Notes under the pieces: generated by a model | What the model saw: the letters and a program-made list of their open reading frames with translations, nothing else | What the model was told of the DNA's origin: nothing | The model's database searches: none | Position numbers and translations under genes: made by a program | Assembly (NCBI RefSeq): GCF_013359815.1 | Contig: NZ_JABMCF010000039.1 | Location: 124,001-188,000 of the forward strand | Source of the DNA: Curtobacterium flaccumfaciens | GTDB taxonomy: Bacteria; Actinomycetota; Actinomycetes; Actinomycetales; Microbacteriaceae | DNA length: 64,000 nt | Reading direction: 5' to 3' | Shown here: one piece after another, positions 32,555 through 40,726 of the stretch | How the letters are laid out: the number at the start of each line of letters is the position of its first letter | How positions within the stretch are numbered: the first letter of the stretch is position 1

Positions 32555-32634
32555 ACGCTGATTGTATGTGACCTCGACTCATGAAGTCGCGGAAGTGGAT
32601 ACCTAGGTCCCAGTGCTTTGAGGAGTCCTCCCAG

Positions 32635-32662
32635 TGCCCGTTGGCCGATCGGCTATCGGACA
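32635..32662. repeat. 28-bp near-palindrome, copy B
   Basis: The core GGCCGATCGGCTATCGGACA is the mirror of copy A at 9774-9801; on the minus strand it reads TGTCCGATAGCCGATCGGCC. It lies 80 bp upstream of the TIR gene start. Both copies thus sit 80-135 bp upstream of the first gene of a minus-strand accessory operon. Confidence 0.6.
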
Positions 32663-32795
32663 CGTGCGGCCGTTTCTGGAGCCCGCCAGGATCCAGAGTT
32701 CTCAGTGTCTCAATAGACCCGCCCGGCGATGTGCCCGGTGACGATTCGGCGGATTCTGATGGTCGACGCAACAGATGGTCGATTTAGGACTGGTT

Positions 32796-32963
32796 TCAGG
32801 GTAGCTGGAGGGCAGTGATGCGGCTGCTGCTGTGGAGGGCAAGGTTCGTGCCCTTGGGGAAGTACTGCCGGAGGAGCCCGGTGAAGTTCTCGTTCGCGCC
32901 GGGCTGCCATGGGCTGGAACGGTCGGCGAAGAACACGGGGACGCCGGTCGTGGCAGCGAGTTG
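32796..32963 (-). pseudogene. IS30-family transposase fragment
   Basis: About 46 codons match the end of the IS30 DDE core: GVPVFFADRSSPWQPGANEN followed by FTGLLRQYFPKGTNLALHSS, including the last catalytic Glu (in ANEN). The N-terminal helix-turn-helix, the first two catalytic Asp and the C-terminal tail are missing. No inverted repeats are seen around it. The surrounding 32663-33193 holds no other gene. Confidence 0.75.
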
Positions 32964-33193
32964 ACGATACCGGTGCACCAGGCGCAAGCGGGGAGACAGC
33001 GCGGCACGGGGAGGCGCGCGAAGGCAAAGCCGCCGAATCGAGCCTCTAGGCCACACCGCAGCAGACTCATGGTTCGTGGCTGGCACCATGTCCAACGAAT
33101 CGACCGATCTGCAGCCGAGTCCGGCAGTTGCTCACCGAACCTCGCGGTTGACCCGTTACCGCTCGGTTACTGGCACGTGCACGATTGCAAACG

Positions 33194-33237
33194 AAAGAGC
33201 CCCAGATCCCTGTTGTGACGGGGATCTGGGGCTCTTT
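33194..33237 (-). terminator. Terminator of tRNA-Ser
   Basis: A perfect 17-bp stem (AAAGAGCCCCAGATCCC / GGGATCTGGGGCTCTTT) with a 10-nt loop lies directly 3' of the tRNA on the minus strand and is followed by a T-rich stretch (TTTCGTTTG). Strong Rho-independent terminator, possibly working in both directions. Confidence 0.85.
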
Positions 33238-33244
33238 GCGTTGG

Positions 33245-33331
33245 CGGTACCGGTGGGATTTGAACCCACGGTGGAGTTGCCCCCACACATGTTTTCGAGA
33301 CATGATCCTTCGGCCGCTCGGACACGGTACC
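33245..33331 (-). tRNA. tRNA-Ser (anticodon CGA)
   Basis: An 87-nt class II tRNA with a long variable arm. The acceptor stem is GGTACCG/CGGTACC, the anticodon loop CTCGAAA lies in stem CATGT/ACATG with CGA at 33295-33297, and the T-arm is GTGGGTTCAAATCCCAC. Discriminator G is followed by an encoded CCA (33242-33244). The accessory island with the TIR gene lies on its 3' side, a common integration position, though no integrase is left. Confidence 0.95.
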
Positions 33332-33474
33332 GGGAAAGAGTTTACACGATCTGGGAGGCCCGTGATGACACCCCGGGCCGGGTCGCCCTCCACAGGGGGT
33401 CGCCTGCAGGGCTCTCCCCACACCCACAGGTCCTCCTCGTCTCCGGCAAGACCGGCGGGCGTACCGTCCACGGC

Positions 33475-34482
33475 ATGAGATCCCGCACGCTCATCGCACT
33501 CCTCACCTCCGTCGTCGGCAGCCTCGGCGTCGTCGGTGCCGCAGCCGTCGGTGCCCGCGCCGGTGTGAAGGGCCAACGGGCAGCGGCGCAGCGGGTCGTC
33601 GACATGCTCCCGATCCACGCCGACTGGTGGCGCGAACGACAGCAGCACGAGGGGCAGCTGCTCTACGTGGCGATCGGTGACTCGGCAGCGCAGGGCGTCG
33701 GTGCGACCGCACCTGGCCGCGGTTACGTGGGGCTGCTCGCACGGCGCATCCGGCACCGTTCCCACATGTCGGTACGGGTGGTGAACCTCAGCGTCTCCGG
33801 CTCGACCACGTGGGGCGCGAAGCGTGACCAGCTGCCGAAGCTCCGGCACTACGCGCCCGACGTCTGCACGGTGTCGATCGGGGCGAACGACATCGCCGAC
33901 TTCGACCCGGACAAGTTCGAGCGCAACATCCGGGCGATCTACGGCGCGGTGCCCTCGCACGCCGTGGTGGCCGAGCTGCCGTGCATGTTCGTGCCGGACC
34001 GGGAGCGCAAGGTGGCGGTGGCGAACGAGATCGTGCACCGGGTGGCCGACGAGTTCGGGCTGACGGTGGCGCCGCTGCACACGATCACGAAGCGCGTCGG
34101 GGTCCGCCGCACCTTCTTCAACAGCTACGGCGACCTGTTCCACCCGAACGACCGCGGCTACGAGGTCTGGGCGAGCGCCTTCGAGCCCGCGGTCGACGCG
34201 CGGGTCGACACGGTGGCGGCGATCCGGCACTACCTGTCCGTGCGCGAGGCAGAGAACCTCGGCCGCGAAGCCGGGGCGGTGGCGAACGCCCGCGCCGAGC
34301 AGGACACCGACGGCGCCGAAGCGCTCGACCACGCCTCGCGCCAGGGTCCGGGGCCGGTCGAGCGCCTGCGCCACCGGATGACCGGGTCGATCCCGGTGCC
34401 CGACGAACGAGACCGGTCGGACGAACCAAGCGGACCAGACGAGCCGGGCGACCACGCCGGTGATGTCGGCCGTACGGCCTAG
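33475..34482 (+). CDS. SGNH/GDSL-type hydrolase
   Basis: A 335-aa probable esterase or lipase. A hydrophobic N-terminus (residues 5-27, LIALLTSVVGSLGVVGAAAV) acts as signal peptide or anchor. The four SGNH blocks are visible: VAIGDSAAQG (nucleophile Ser), NLSVSGSTTW (Gly), SIGANDIADF (Asn) and FHPNDRGYE (Asp/His). The last 70 residues are charged and low in complexity. The substrate is unknown. It ends 10 bp before radA and both are on the plus strand. Confidence 0.88.
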   Translation: MRSRTLIALLTSVVGSLGVVGAAAVGARAGVKGQRAAAQRVVDMLPIHADWWRERQQHEGQLLYVAIGDSAAQGVGATAPGRGYVGLLARRIRHRSHMSVRVVNLSVSGSTTWGAKRDQLPKLRHYAPDVCTVSIGANDIADFDPDKFERNIRAIYGAVPSHAVVAELPCMFVPDRERKVAVANEIVHRVADEFGLTVAPLHTITKRVGVRRTFFNSYGDLFHPNDRGYEVWASAFEPAVDARVDTVAAIRHYLSVREAENLGREAGAVANARAEQDTDGAEALDHASRQGPGPVERLRHRMTGSIPVPDERDRSDEPSGPDEPGDHAGDVGRTA

Positions 34483-34492
34483 CCTCGACGAC

Positions 34493-35854
34493 ATGGCGCG
34501 CCCGCAGTCCCTCTACCGTTGCACCGAGTGCGGCTGGACCAGCATCAAGTGGGTCGGCCGGTGCGGTGAGTGCCAGACCTGGGGAACCGTCGAGGACAGC
34601 TCCGCGGCGTCAGCGAGCACCCGGGGCACGTCAGCGGTCGCCGTCACCGGTGCCCGCGCCGCGCGACCGATCACCGAAGCCCGCGGCACCTCCGTGCAGC
34701 GCTGGCAGACCGGCATCGGCGAGTTCGACCGTGTCCTCGGCGGCGGCGTTGTGCCGGGCGCGGCGGTCCTGCTGAGCGGCGAGCCCGGTGTCGGCAAGTC
34801 GACCCTGCTGCTCGAGGTCGCCTCCCGAGCCGCAGCCTCGGGCAAGCGCGTCCTCTACGTCAGCGCCGAAGAGTCCGTCGACCAGGTCCGACTCCGTGCC
34901 GAACGCACCGGTGCGATGCACGACGACCTGTACCTGGCGAGCGAGGTCGACCTCGGCGTGATCATCGGCCAGATCGACCAGGTCCAGCCCGACCTGCTCA
35001 TCGCCGACTCCGTGCAGACCATCTCGTCGAGCTCGATCGACGGCATCGCGGGTGGCACGTCCCAGGTGCGCGAGGTCGCCTCGACCCTGATCCGCATCGC
35101 GAAGGACCGCGCCCTGCCCGTCCTCATCGTCGGCCACGTCACGAAGGACGGCACGATCGCCGGCCCGCGGCTCCTGGAGCACCTGGTCGACGTGGTCTGC
35201 CACTTCGAGGGCGACCGGCAGACGGCACTGCGCTTCGTCCGGGCGCTCAAGAACCGCTTCGGCCCCACCGACGAGGTCGGGTGCTTCGACATGGGCGGCG
35301 ACGGCATCCACGAGGTCCCCGACCCGAGCGGCCTCTTCATGTCGAAGAACGCCACCCCGGTGTCCGGCACCTGCGTCACCGTCGCACTCGAGGGGCGTCG
35401 GGCGCTGCCGGTCGAGGTGCAGGCCCTCATCGTCCCGAGCTCAGCGCCACAGCCACGCCGGGTCGTGAACGGTGTCGATGCCTCCCGTGTCGCGATGCTG
35501 CTGGCGGTGCTCGAACGCCGCGCCGGCCTCAAGCTGTCCGACGCCGACGTCTACGTGTCCACGGTGGGCGGCATGAAGCTCACGGAGCCCGGCGCCGACC
35601 TGGCGATCGCACTGGCCCTCGCGAGCGCCGCACGAGACCGTCCGTACCCGCACACGCTCGCGGCCGTCGGGGAGATCAGCCTCGCCGGCGAGATCCGTCC
35701 GGCCACGGGCACGAAGCAGCGCGTGAACGAGGCCACCCGCCTCGGGTTCACGACCGTGCTCGGCTCGGACTCCGGGCACCTGCGCGAGGCCCTGCGTGTG
35801 GCGTTCTCGATGACGCAGTCACCGCGCGAACGCGAGCTCGACCGCGCGTTCTGA
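34493..35854 (+). CDS. radA: DNA repair protein RadA
   Basis: A 453-aa ATP-dependent helicase of homologous recombination that helps extend D-loops. Domains: N-terminal C4 zinc finger (CTECGWTSIKWVGRCGECQTW with C10, C13, C24, C27), RecA-like ATPase with Walker A GEPGVGKST, the RadA-specific KNRFG motif (in RALKNRFGPTDE) and the C-terminal Lon-protease-like domain (about 300-453). The start at 34493 is chosen because the zinc finger begins directly after MARPQSLYR. Confidence 0.96.
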   Translation: MARPQSLYRCTECGWTSIKWVGRCGECQTWGTVEDSSAASASTRGTSAVAVTGARAARPITEARGTSVQRWQTGIGEFDRVLGGGVVPGAAVLLSGEPGVGKSTLLLEVASRAAASGKRVLYVSAEESVDQVRLRAERTGAMHDDLYLASEVDLGVIIGQIDQVQPDLLIADSVQTISSSSIDGIAGGTSQVREVASTLIRIAKDRALPVLIVGHVTKDGTIAGPRLLEHLVDVVCHFEGDRQTALRFVRALKNRFGPTDEVGCFDMGGDGIHEVPDPSGLFMSKNATPVSGTCVTVALEGRRALPVEVQALIVPSSAPQPRRVVNGVDASRVAMLLAVLERRAGLKLSDADVYVSTVGGMKLTEPGADLAIALALASAARDRPYPHTLAAVGEISLAGEIRPATGTKQRVNEATRLGFTTVLGSDSGHLREALRVAFSMTQSPRERELDRAF

Positions 35855-35858
35855 GGCG

Positions 35859-36242
35859 CTACGCGCGCAAAGCGGCCAGCAGGTCCGCCGGCGCGGCCTG
35901 CATCGTGTGCGGGCCGGCGATGTCGAAGAACACGCCCTCGAGCATGTCGAGGTGGGCAGCCAGGAACTCCTCGAGCCGCGGCCCGTCGTAGACCATGACC
36001 TGCCGGATCTTCTCGTCCGGCACCATCGCCGTGTAGGCGTCCGCCGACGAGAACAGCAGCAGGATGCGCTTGTCCGACCCCTCACGGCCGAACACCCGCA
36101 CCTGCATGTCCTTCTTGCCGGTGACGAGTCGGGGGACGATCACGATGTCGTGGCGGAGCGCGAACGCCACCGCAGCGACGTCCTGCTTCGCGAGGGCTTC
36201 CTCGAGCTGTTCGCTCCGGAAGCGCTGTTCCTTGTCTGCCAT
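35859..36242 (-). CDS. SseB-like domain protein
   Basis: A 127-aa soluble protein. The order of elements (QLEEALAKQDVAAVAFALRH helix, VIVPRL strand, VRVFGREGSDKRILLLFSSA, then VMVYDGPRLEEFLAAH and GVFFDIAGP) fits the N-terminal domain of the SseB family, widespread in actinobacteria and of unknown function. It converges on radA (4 bp apart) and is divergent from the cold-shock gene. Confidence 0.7.
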   Translation of the reverse strand: MADKEQRFRSEQLEEALAKQDVAAVAFALRHDIVIVPRLVTGKKDMQVRVFGREGSDKRILLLFSSADAYTAMVPDEKIRQVMVYDGPRLEEFLAAHLDMLEGVFFDIAGPHTMQAAPADLLAALRA

Positions 36243-36522
36243 CAGCTCAATTCCACCAGATTTTCGTCGTTCCGTGACGCACGGGTAGCCAGTCGGCCCA
36301 GAGCACGCTAGCCTGATGGAACCGCTTCGGCGGCGCTCAACGTCCGGGCGAGGTGGTTTGCCCCTCAACCCGGGCCCCAGGGTCACTGGCCGACAGGCCT
36401 GGCCCCGAACCCGTCCCGCCGGCACCTGCCCGCGTGGCGCATCACCCCCGTCGACGTACGTCGGGGTCTCCGTCGGTGCATCTGCACCTTGGCGGAAGCA
36501 AGAAAGCTAAGGAAACGCCATC

Positions 36523-36732
36523 ATGGCATCTACCGGTACCGTCAAGTGGTTCAACAACGAAAAGGGCTTCGGCTTCATCGCCCCGGACGACGGCAGCGCT
36601 GACGTCTTCGCGCACTTCTCTGCGATTGCTGGCAACGGCTACAAGTCGCTCGAGGAGAACCAGAAGGTGGAGTTCGACATCACCGAGGGCCGCAAGGGCC
36701 CGCAGGCGGAGAACATCACCGTCCTCGGCTGA
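36523..36732 (+). CDS. Cold-shock protein, CspA family
   Basis: A 69-aa single-stranded nucleic-acid-binding protein with the OB fold. Both RNP motifs are intact: [10 protein letters not shown] (RNP1) and DVFAHFSAI (RNP2). TAAGGAAA provides the ribosome binding site. The 280 bp between this gene and the SseB-like gene carry no ORF; they include the 12-bp palindrome CGACGTACGTCG at about 36452-36463, compatible with a structured 5' leader as is common for csp genes. Confidence 0.95.
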   Translation: MASTGTVKWFNNEKGFGFIAPDDGSADVFAHFSAIAGNGYKSLEENQKVEFDITEGRKGPQAENITVLG

Positions 36733-36745
36733 TCACATCAGCTTG

Positions 36746-36786
36746 AACAGGCCCCGTCGTCTTCGGACGACGGGGCCTGTTGCTGT
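36746..36786 (+). terminator. Rho-independent terminator of the cold-shock gene
   Basis: ACAGGCCCCGTCGTC / GACGACGGGGCCTGT stem with a TTCG-type loop, followed by TGCTGTTT. It lies 14 bp after the csp stop. Confidence 0.85.
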
Positions 36787-36853
36787 TTCCGGCACCTCTG
36801 CTCGGCACAGCCCAGCCGTAGCGGATCGGAACCGCGAACCGCGCACCCGCCGC

Positions 36854-37546
36854 CTACTGCAGGATGAACTGCACCGAGCTCTTCGACTCGAGGTTCCCGA
36901 CGGCGACCTGCAGGTGGTAGCTCGCGCCTCCCGCGGTGACCGCCGGCCGTGACGAGTCGCACGTCGACGTGGACGAGCGGGTGCGGTCCCAGGCGATCGC
37001 CGGTGTCGTGAGCGTCTGACCCGACTTGATCGTGACGTCCTGGTTCGTGCCGCCGGTCTGGCAGTCCTTCGACGACCAGTACTGCTCCTGGCCCGAGCTG
37101 ATGGTCAGCACCTGCTGCGCCGATCCGAGGTCCAGGTGGCAGGAGTTCGTGCCGGAGTTCTTGATCGACATCGCGATCTTCGGGTCCTCGGTGGGGCCGT
37201 AGGCCGACTTGTCGAGCACCGGGGTCAGGACGATCTGGTCCTTCGTGCAGGTCGAACCGTCGGCAGCTGCGGGCTTCGACGCAGAAGCCGAGGCGGAAGC
37301 CGACGGCTTCGGCGCAGCAGACCGCGAGGACCCGGAACCGGACCCAGAACCGGCAGACGATGCATCGGCACCAGACCCGGCAGACGCCGACGCACTCGGC
37401 GCCGCCGAGGTGGCCCCGCTCCCCCGCCCGACGACGATGAGCACCACGACCAGGACGACGACCAGCAGCGCCCCGAGCACGAGCGCCCGGCGGCGCCAGT
37501 AGACGACCGGCTTCTCGGGCCCGACGGGGTGACGCAACGACGACAT
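36854..37546 (-). CDS. Membrane-anchored extracytoplasmic protein (DUF4232-like)
   Basis: A 230-aa protein: short cytosolic N-terminus, one membrane segment (residues about 19-41, ALVLGALLVVVLVVVLIVVG), a long Ser/Ala/Gly linker (about 42-95) and an exported beta-sandwich domain with three Cys (STCTKDQIVL, NSCHLDLGS, SKDCQTGG) plus a late CDSS. The pattern resembles DUF4232 or similar immunoglobulin-like exported domains. The start may also be a GTG two codons upstream (37552). Function unknown. Confidence 0.75.
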   Translation of the reverse strand: MSSLRHPVGPEKPVVYWRRRALVLGALLVVVLVVVLIVVGRGSGATSAAPSASASAGSGADASSAGSGSGSGSSRSAAPKPSASASASASKPAAADGSTCTKDQIVLTPVLDKSAYGPTEDPKIAMSIKNSGTNSCHLDLGSAQQVLTISSGQEQYWSSKDCQTGGTNQDVTIKSGQTLTTPAIAWDRTRSSTSTCDSSRPAVTAGGASYHLQVAVGNLESKSSVQFILQ

Positions 37547-37610
37547 GCGCACAGGGTAGACAACGGTGCGGGCCGCACACGGCCACCCCGCCGGGCGGCA
37601 CGAGAAAGCG

Positions 37611-38153
37611 TCAGAGGTTCTTCAGCATGCGGGTGTTGCCGAGGGTGTTCGGCTTGACCCGGGCGAGGTCGAGGAACTCCGCGACCCCTTCGTCCGACGA
37701 GCGGACCAGTTCGGCGTAGACGTCCGGTGAGACGACGCTCTCGCCGATCTCCAGGTACCCGTGCTTCGCGAAGAAGTCGACCTCGAAGGTCAGGCAGAAG
37801 ATCCGGGCGACGCCGAGTTCACGGGCGTCGTGCTCGAGCGCCTCGAGCATCCGGTGGCCGACGCGCTTGTGGATCCACTGCTCGTCGAGGGCGAGCGTGC
37901 GCACCTCGGCGATGTCGTCCCAGAACACCGCGAGCGCGCCGCACCCGATGGGCGTGCCGTCGGGCCCCTCGGCGATCCGGAACTGCTGGATCGAGCCGTA
38001 CAGGGCGACGTTCTCCTTGCCGAGCAGGATGCGCCGGTCGACGTAGGGGGCGATGAGCCGCTGGATGTGCGGGACGTCCGAGGCGAGCGCCGGACGCACG
38101 AGGATCCCGTGGTCGTCGCGCTCGTGGAACGCGTGCTTGCCGTGCTCTGTCAT
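37611..38153 (-). CDS. Amino-acid N-acetyltransferase, ArgA-like GNAT
   Basis: A 180-aa stand-alone GNAT of the amino-acid acetyltransferase type, as used for N-acetylglutamate synthesis in actinobacteria that lack a full-length ArgA. Signature segments are VRPALASDVPHIQRLIAPYV, GCGALAVFWDDIAEVRTLAL and the acetyl-CoA region HKRVGHRMLEALEHDARELG, followed by FEVDFFAKHGYLEIG. The start is at 38153. It is monocistronic, between an exported protein and the SRPBCC gene. Confidence 0.85.
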   Translation of the reverse strand: MTEHGKHAFHERDDHGILVRPALASDVPHIQRLIAPYVDRRILLGKENVALYGSIQQFRIAEGPDGTPIGCGALAVFWDDIAEVRTLALDEQWIHKRVGHRMLEALEHDARELGVARIFCLTFEVDFFAKHGYLEIGESVVSPDVYAELVRSSDEGVAEFLDLARVKPNTLGNTRMLKNL

Positions 38154-38230
38154 CCGCCTCACACTACCGGGGTCGCAGGGGGACAGCGCTGCTGAGTGCC
38201 GCCCAGGTCGATCGGCCTACCGTCCGGTGC

Positions 38231-38683
38231 ATGCCTCAGATCATCGAAACCGTCGACGTCAACGTCCCCGTCCGCCAGGCCTACGACCAGTGGACCCGTT
38301 TCGAGGAGTTCCCGCACTTCCTCGACGAGGTCGAGAAGATCGTCCAGGTGGACGACAAGACCACCGACTGGACCGTGAAGATCGCCGGCCAGGAGCGCGA
38401 GTTCCGGGCCCTCATCACGGAGCAGCACCCCGACGAGCGTGTCGCCTGGACCGTGAAGGACGGCGAGACCGACCACGCCGGCGTCGTCACCTTCCACAAG
38501 CTCTCCGACGCCGAGACCCGTGTCACCGTGCAGATCGACTGGGAGCCCTCCGGCATCCTCGAGAAGCTCGGCTCCGCCGTGGGCGTCGGCGGCCACGCCG
38601 TCAAGAAGGACCTGCAGAACTACAAGGAGCGCGTCGAGAACGCACCGACCCAGTCGGGCTGGCGCGGCGACGTGCAGGCGTAG
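38231..38683 (+). CDS. SRPBCC family protein (polyketide cyclase/dehydrase type)
   Basis: A 150-aa protein with the START/Bet v1-like helix-grip fold: it begins with ETVDVNVPVRQAYDQWTRFE and the motif FPHFLDEVEKI typical of the cyclase/dehydrase family, and ends with the long helix LGSAVGVGGHAVKKDLQNYK. Such proteins bind lipids or other hydrophobic ligands; function unknown. A palindromic repeat follows its stop by 12 bp. Confidence 0.88.
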   Translation: MPQIIETVDVNVPVRQAYDQWTRFEEFPHFLDEVEKIVQVDDKTTDWTVKIAGQEREFRALITEQHPDERVAWTVKDGETDHAGVVTFHKLSDAETRVTVQIDWEPSGILEKLGSAVGVGGHAVKKDLQNYKERVENAPTQSGWRGDVQA

Positions 38684-38695
38684 TCCGCACCACAC

Positions 38696-38744
38696 GACGG
38701 ACGGGAGGCGCGGTGCCAGCTGGCACCGCGCCTCCCGTTCGTTC
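38696..38744. repeat. Dispersed palindromic repeat, copy 6
   Basis: The inner 20-bp palindrome GCGGTGCCAGCTGGCACCGC is perfect and identical to that in copy 3; the outer arms are GACGGACGGGAGGC and GCCTCCCGTTCGTTC with two mismatches. Confidence 0.85.
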
Positions 38745-38845
38745 GTCCCCCGTTCGGCATCCCCCCATCGAAATGCCGACCTGACGAGCGAGCGCGAGCC
38801 TGGCAGAGTGGTGACACCGGCCGACGCGCTGGATCAGTTTTATCA

Positions 38846-38856
38846 TGTCTGAGACA
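38846..38856. promoter_or_regulatory. Candidate operator of the XRE cassette
   Basis: The palindrome TGTCT-G-AGACA lies directly after a TATCAT hexamer (38841-38846) that could be a -10 element, 20 bp before the GTG start of the XRE gene. Position and symmetry fit autoregulation by the XRE protein. Confidence 0.45.
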
Positions 38857-38875
38857 GATGTGAGAGTGGGGACAC

Positions 38876-39319
38876 GTGATCGAGTACAACGACGACGACG
38901 CACACCGTCGGGAACTGTCGCGCAAACTGCAGCTCCTGATGGACGTCGTCGAGGCCAACTCGGGCCAGCGACCCCCGTACAAGGAGATCGCCGCCGAGAT
39001 CGAGACGCAGGGTGCGTCGATGAGTCGACCGCGCTGGGGTTACATGCTCGGCGGCAACGGTCCGGCCGTCCGAGACCAGCGACTCCTGGCCGCCCTGGCG
39101 ACCTACTTCGGCGTGCCGGCGGAGTACCTGACCGACGCGGCCGGCAACACGGACGTGCCGGAGCGGGTGCAGGCGCAGCTGGAGCTCGTGCTCGAACTCC
39201 GCAAGCGCGAGGTCGTCGCGTTCGCCACCCGGCGTCTGGGCGAGTTCGCCTCGGCGGACGAGATCCGCGACTTCACCGACCACCTGCGTCGCCTGGACGA
39301 ATCGGGCGGCACCCCGTGA
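38876..39319 (+). CDS. XRE family transcriptional regulator
   Basis: A 147-aa regulator. The N-terminal part (residues about 10-85) is a helix-turn-helix of the type also seen in actinobacterial EspR-like regulators (PPYKEIAAEIETQGASMSRP, RWGYMLGGNGPAVRDQRLLA, then LATYFGVPAEYLTDA). The C-terminal helices probably dimerise (VQAQLELVLELRKREVVAFA). GTG start at 38876 after GAGAGTGGGG. First gene of a tight four-gene cassette: its stop overlaps the ImmA gene start by 4 nt. Confidence 0.88.
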   Translation: MIEYNDDDAHRRELSRKLQLLMDVVEANSGQRPPYKEIAAEIETQGASMSRPRWGYMLGGNGPAVRDQRLLAALATYFGVPAEYLTDAAGNTDVPERVQAQLELVLELRKREVVAFATRRLGEFASADEIRDFTDHLRRLDESGGTP

Positions 39320-39771
39320 GCGGGTACCGCGACCGCTTCGACGCCCTGCGTCGGCAGACCGAGGCCCGTCGCCGCGTGCAGCGCCTCGGGCTCCCCCGTC
39401 GGCTGTCCCTGCCGGAGCTGACCGCCCGTGCCGAGGCGGCGCTCGGCAAACCGATCCACGTGCGCACCACGGAGCTGCCGGGCGACCTGTCCGCGCGGCT
39501 CATCCAGCGCACCGACCACGCCCTGCTCGAGACCCGCCCCGGGCTGTCCGAGCGCTCCCGGGTGGCGTGCGTGCTGCACGAGCTCGCCCACGTGTTCATG
39601 GACGACACCGGCTGCGACCACCAGGCGTACACGGGGCTGCTCAGCGGCCGGACGGCGTTCACCCGCTCGCTGGACACCCCGCACGAGCAGGCCGTCGAGC
39701 TCGTCGCCGACCAGCTCGCGCTGCGGATCGGGCTGCTCGACCCCGAGGGCCAGCCCGGGATCTTCCGGTGA
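39316..39771 (+). CDS. ImmA/IrrE family metallopeptidase
   Basis: A 151-aa stand-alone zinc peptidase. The motif VLHELAHVFMDD supplies H88, E89 and H92, and the later HEQAVELVADQLALR supplies the third ligand Glu. The N-terminal 45 residues form the helical region typical of this family. The GTG start overlaps the XRE stop. By analogy with ImmR/ImmA and IrrE/DdrO it may cleave the XRE repressor in response to a signal. Confidence 0.9.
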   Translation: MSGYRDRFDALRRQTEARRRVQRLGLPRRLSLPELTARAEAALGKPIHVRTTELPGDLSARLIQRTDHALLETRPGLSERSRVACVLHELAHVFMDDTGCDHQAYTGLLSGRTAFTRSLDTPHEQAVELVADQLALRIGLLDPEGQPGIFR

Positions 39772-39775
39772 CGCG

Positions 39776-40726
39776 GTGACGCTGCACGTCTGGGGATCGA
39801 TCCCGGTCTGGCTGATCCTGGCGGTGCTGGTCGCCCGGCTGCTCCTGGTGCGCACCCAGTCGGCGAGCGTCACCTGGCTGATGGTCTGCTGCAGCTGCGT
39901 CGCCGTCGGACTCACGATCAACCAGCCCGACGTCACGACGTTCCTCGCCGGTGTGACGCACGTGCCGAACATCGCCGACCTGATCGGCCGCTGCCTGATG
40001 GTGTGCGGCATGTTCGCCCTCGCGCAGTCGGTCGAGGCCGCAGCACGCTCCGCCAAGCTCCTGCGCGCCAGCCGCATCATCGGCTGCGTGCTCGTGCTCG
40101 TCGCCCTGGTCGTGCTGTTCAGCTTCATCGACGCGCCGAACCCCACGGCGCAGTTCATGGTGGCCTACGGCGACCAGCTGCCGACCGCGCTGTACTCGGC
40201 GGTCGAGATGACCTACATCGCCATCGTGATCGCCCGGTCGGCCGTCGCCGTGCTGCGCGGGTTCCGGAGCGGCGACGGGCTCGGCCGCCTGTACTGGCTC
40301 TTCGTCGTCGGTGCCGCCGGCCTCGTGCTGCTCGCCGGCATCGCGATCGCCCTCGACGCCGTGCACGTCGCCTGCGCCGACGGTGCGGTCGGGGTCCTGT
40401 CGACGCTCTACACCCCGGTGTTCCTCGGCTCCATGGTCCTGCTCGCCATCGGCGCGGCCGGCGGCGTCCTGCCCGACGCCGCACGGGAATTCCGCGACTG
40501 GCGGGCCGCCCGACGCCGGTTCCGGGTGCTCGAGCCAGAGCTCCGGCGGCTCGAGACGGCATCGGGCAACACCGGGCTCTACTTCACGATCGTGTGGCAG
40601 CGTCGCCAGTGGCGGAGTCGGCAGCACCGACTGTCCGTCGAGATCGAAGACCGCGCGCGCGAGGCCGGGCAGGACGTCCCGGCCGCTGCGACGCTCACCA
40701 CGGCACGACTCAGGGAGATCACATGA
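39776..40726 (+). CDS. Polytopic membrane protein, MAB_1171c/DUF6545 type
   Basis: A 316-aa protein. Seven membrane segments fill residues about 5-225 (WGSIPVWLILAVLVARLLLV is the first), and the cytosolic C-terminus (about 230-316) contains FRDWRAARRRFRVLEPELRR and YFTIVWQRRQWRSRQHRLSV, which I recall as the DUF6545 region of the so-called MAB_1171c transporters. In streptomycetes and mycobacteria such genes also follow an XRE gene and an M78/ImmA gene. Start: GTG 39776, 4 bp after the peptidase stop. It could sense or transport a ligand; no function is established. Confidence 0.8.
   Translation: MTLHVWGSIPVWLILAVLVARLLLVRTQSASVTWLMVCCSCVAVGLTINQPDVTTFLAGVTHVPNIADLIGRCLMVCGMFALAQSVEAAARSAKLLRASRIIGCVLVLVALVVLFSFIDAPNPTAQFMVAYGDQLPTALYSAVEMTYIAIVIARSAVAVLRGFRSGDGLGRLYWLFVVGAAGLVLLAGIAIALDAVHVACADGAVGVLSTLYTPVFLGSMVLLAIGAAGGVLPDAAREFRDWRAARRRFRVLEPELRRLETASGNTGLYFTIVWQRRQWRSRQHRLSVEIEDRAREAGQDVPAAATLTTARLREIT

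Noticed and set aside
9774..32662. Reading the two mirrored 28-bp elements as ends of one composite transposon
   Set aside because: The 22.8 kb between them contain core genes (msrA, ppk2, nitrogen operon) and no transposase pair, so a single mobile unit is not credible.
28408..33340. An integrated prophage or integrative element at tRNA-Ser
   Set aside because: No integrase, phage structural genes or duplicated tRNA 3' end were found, only a decayed accessory region.
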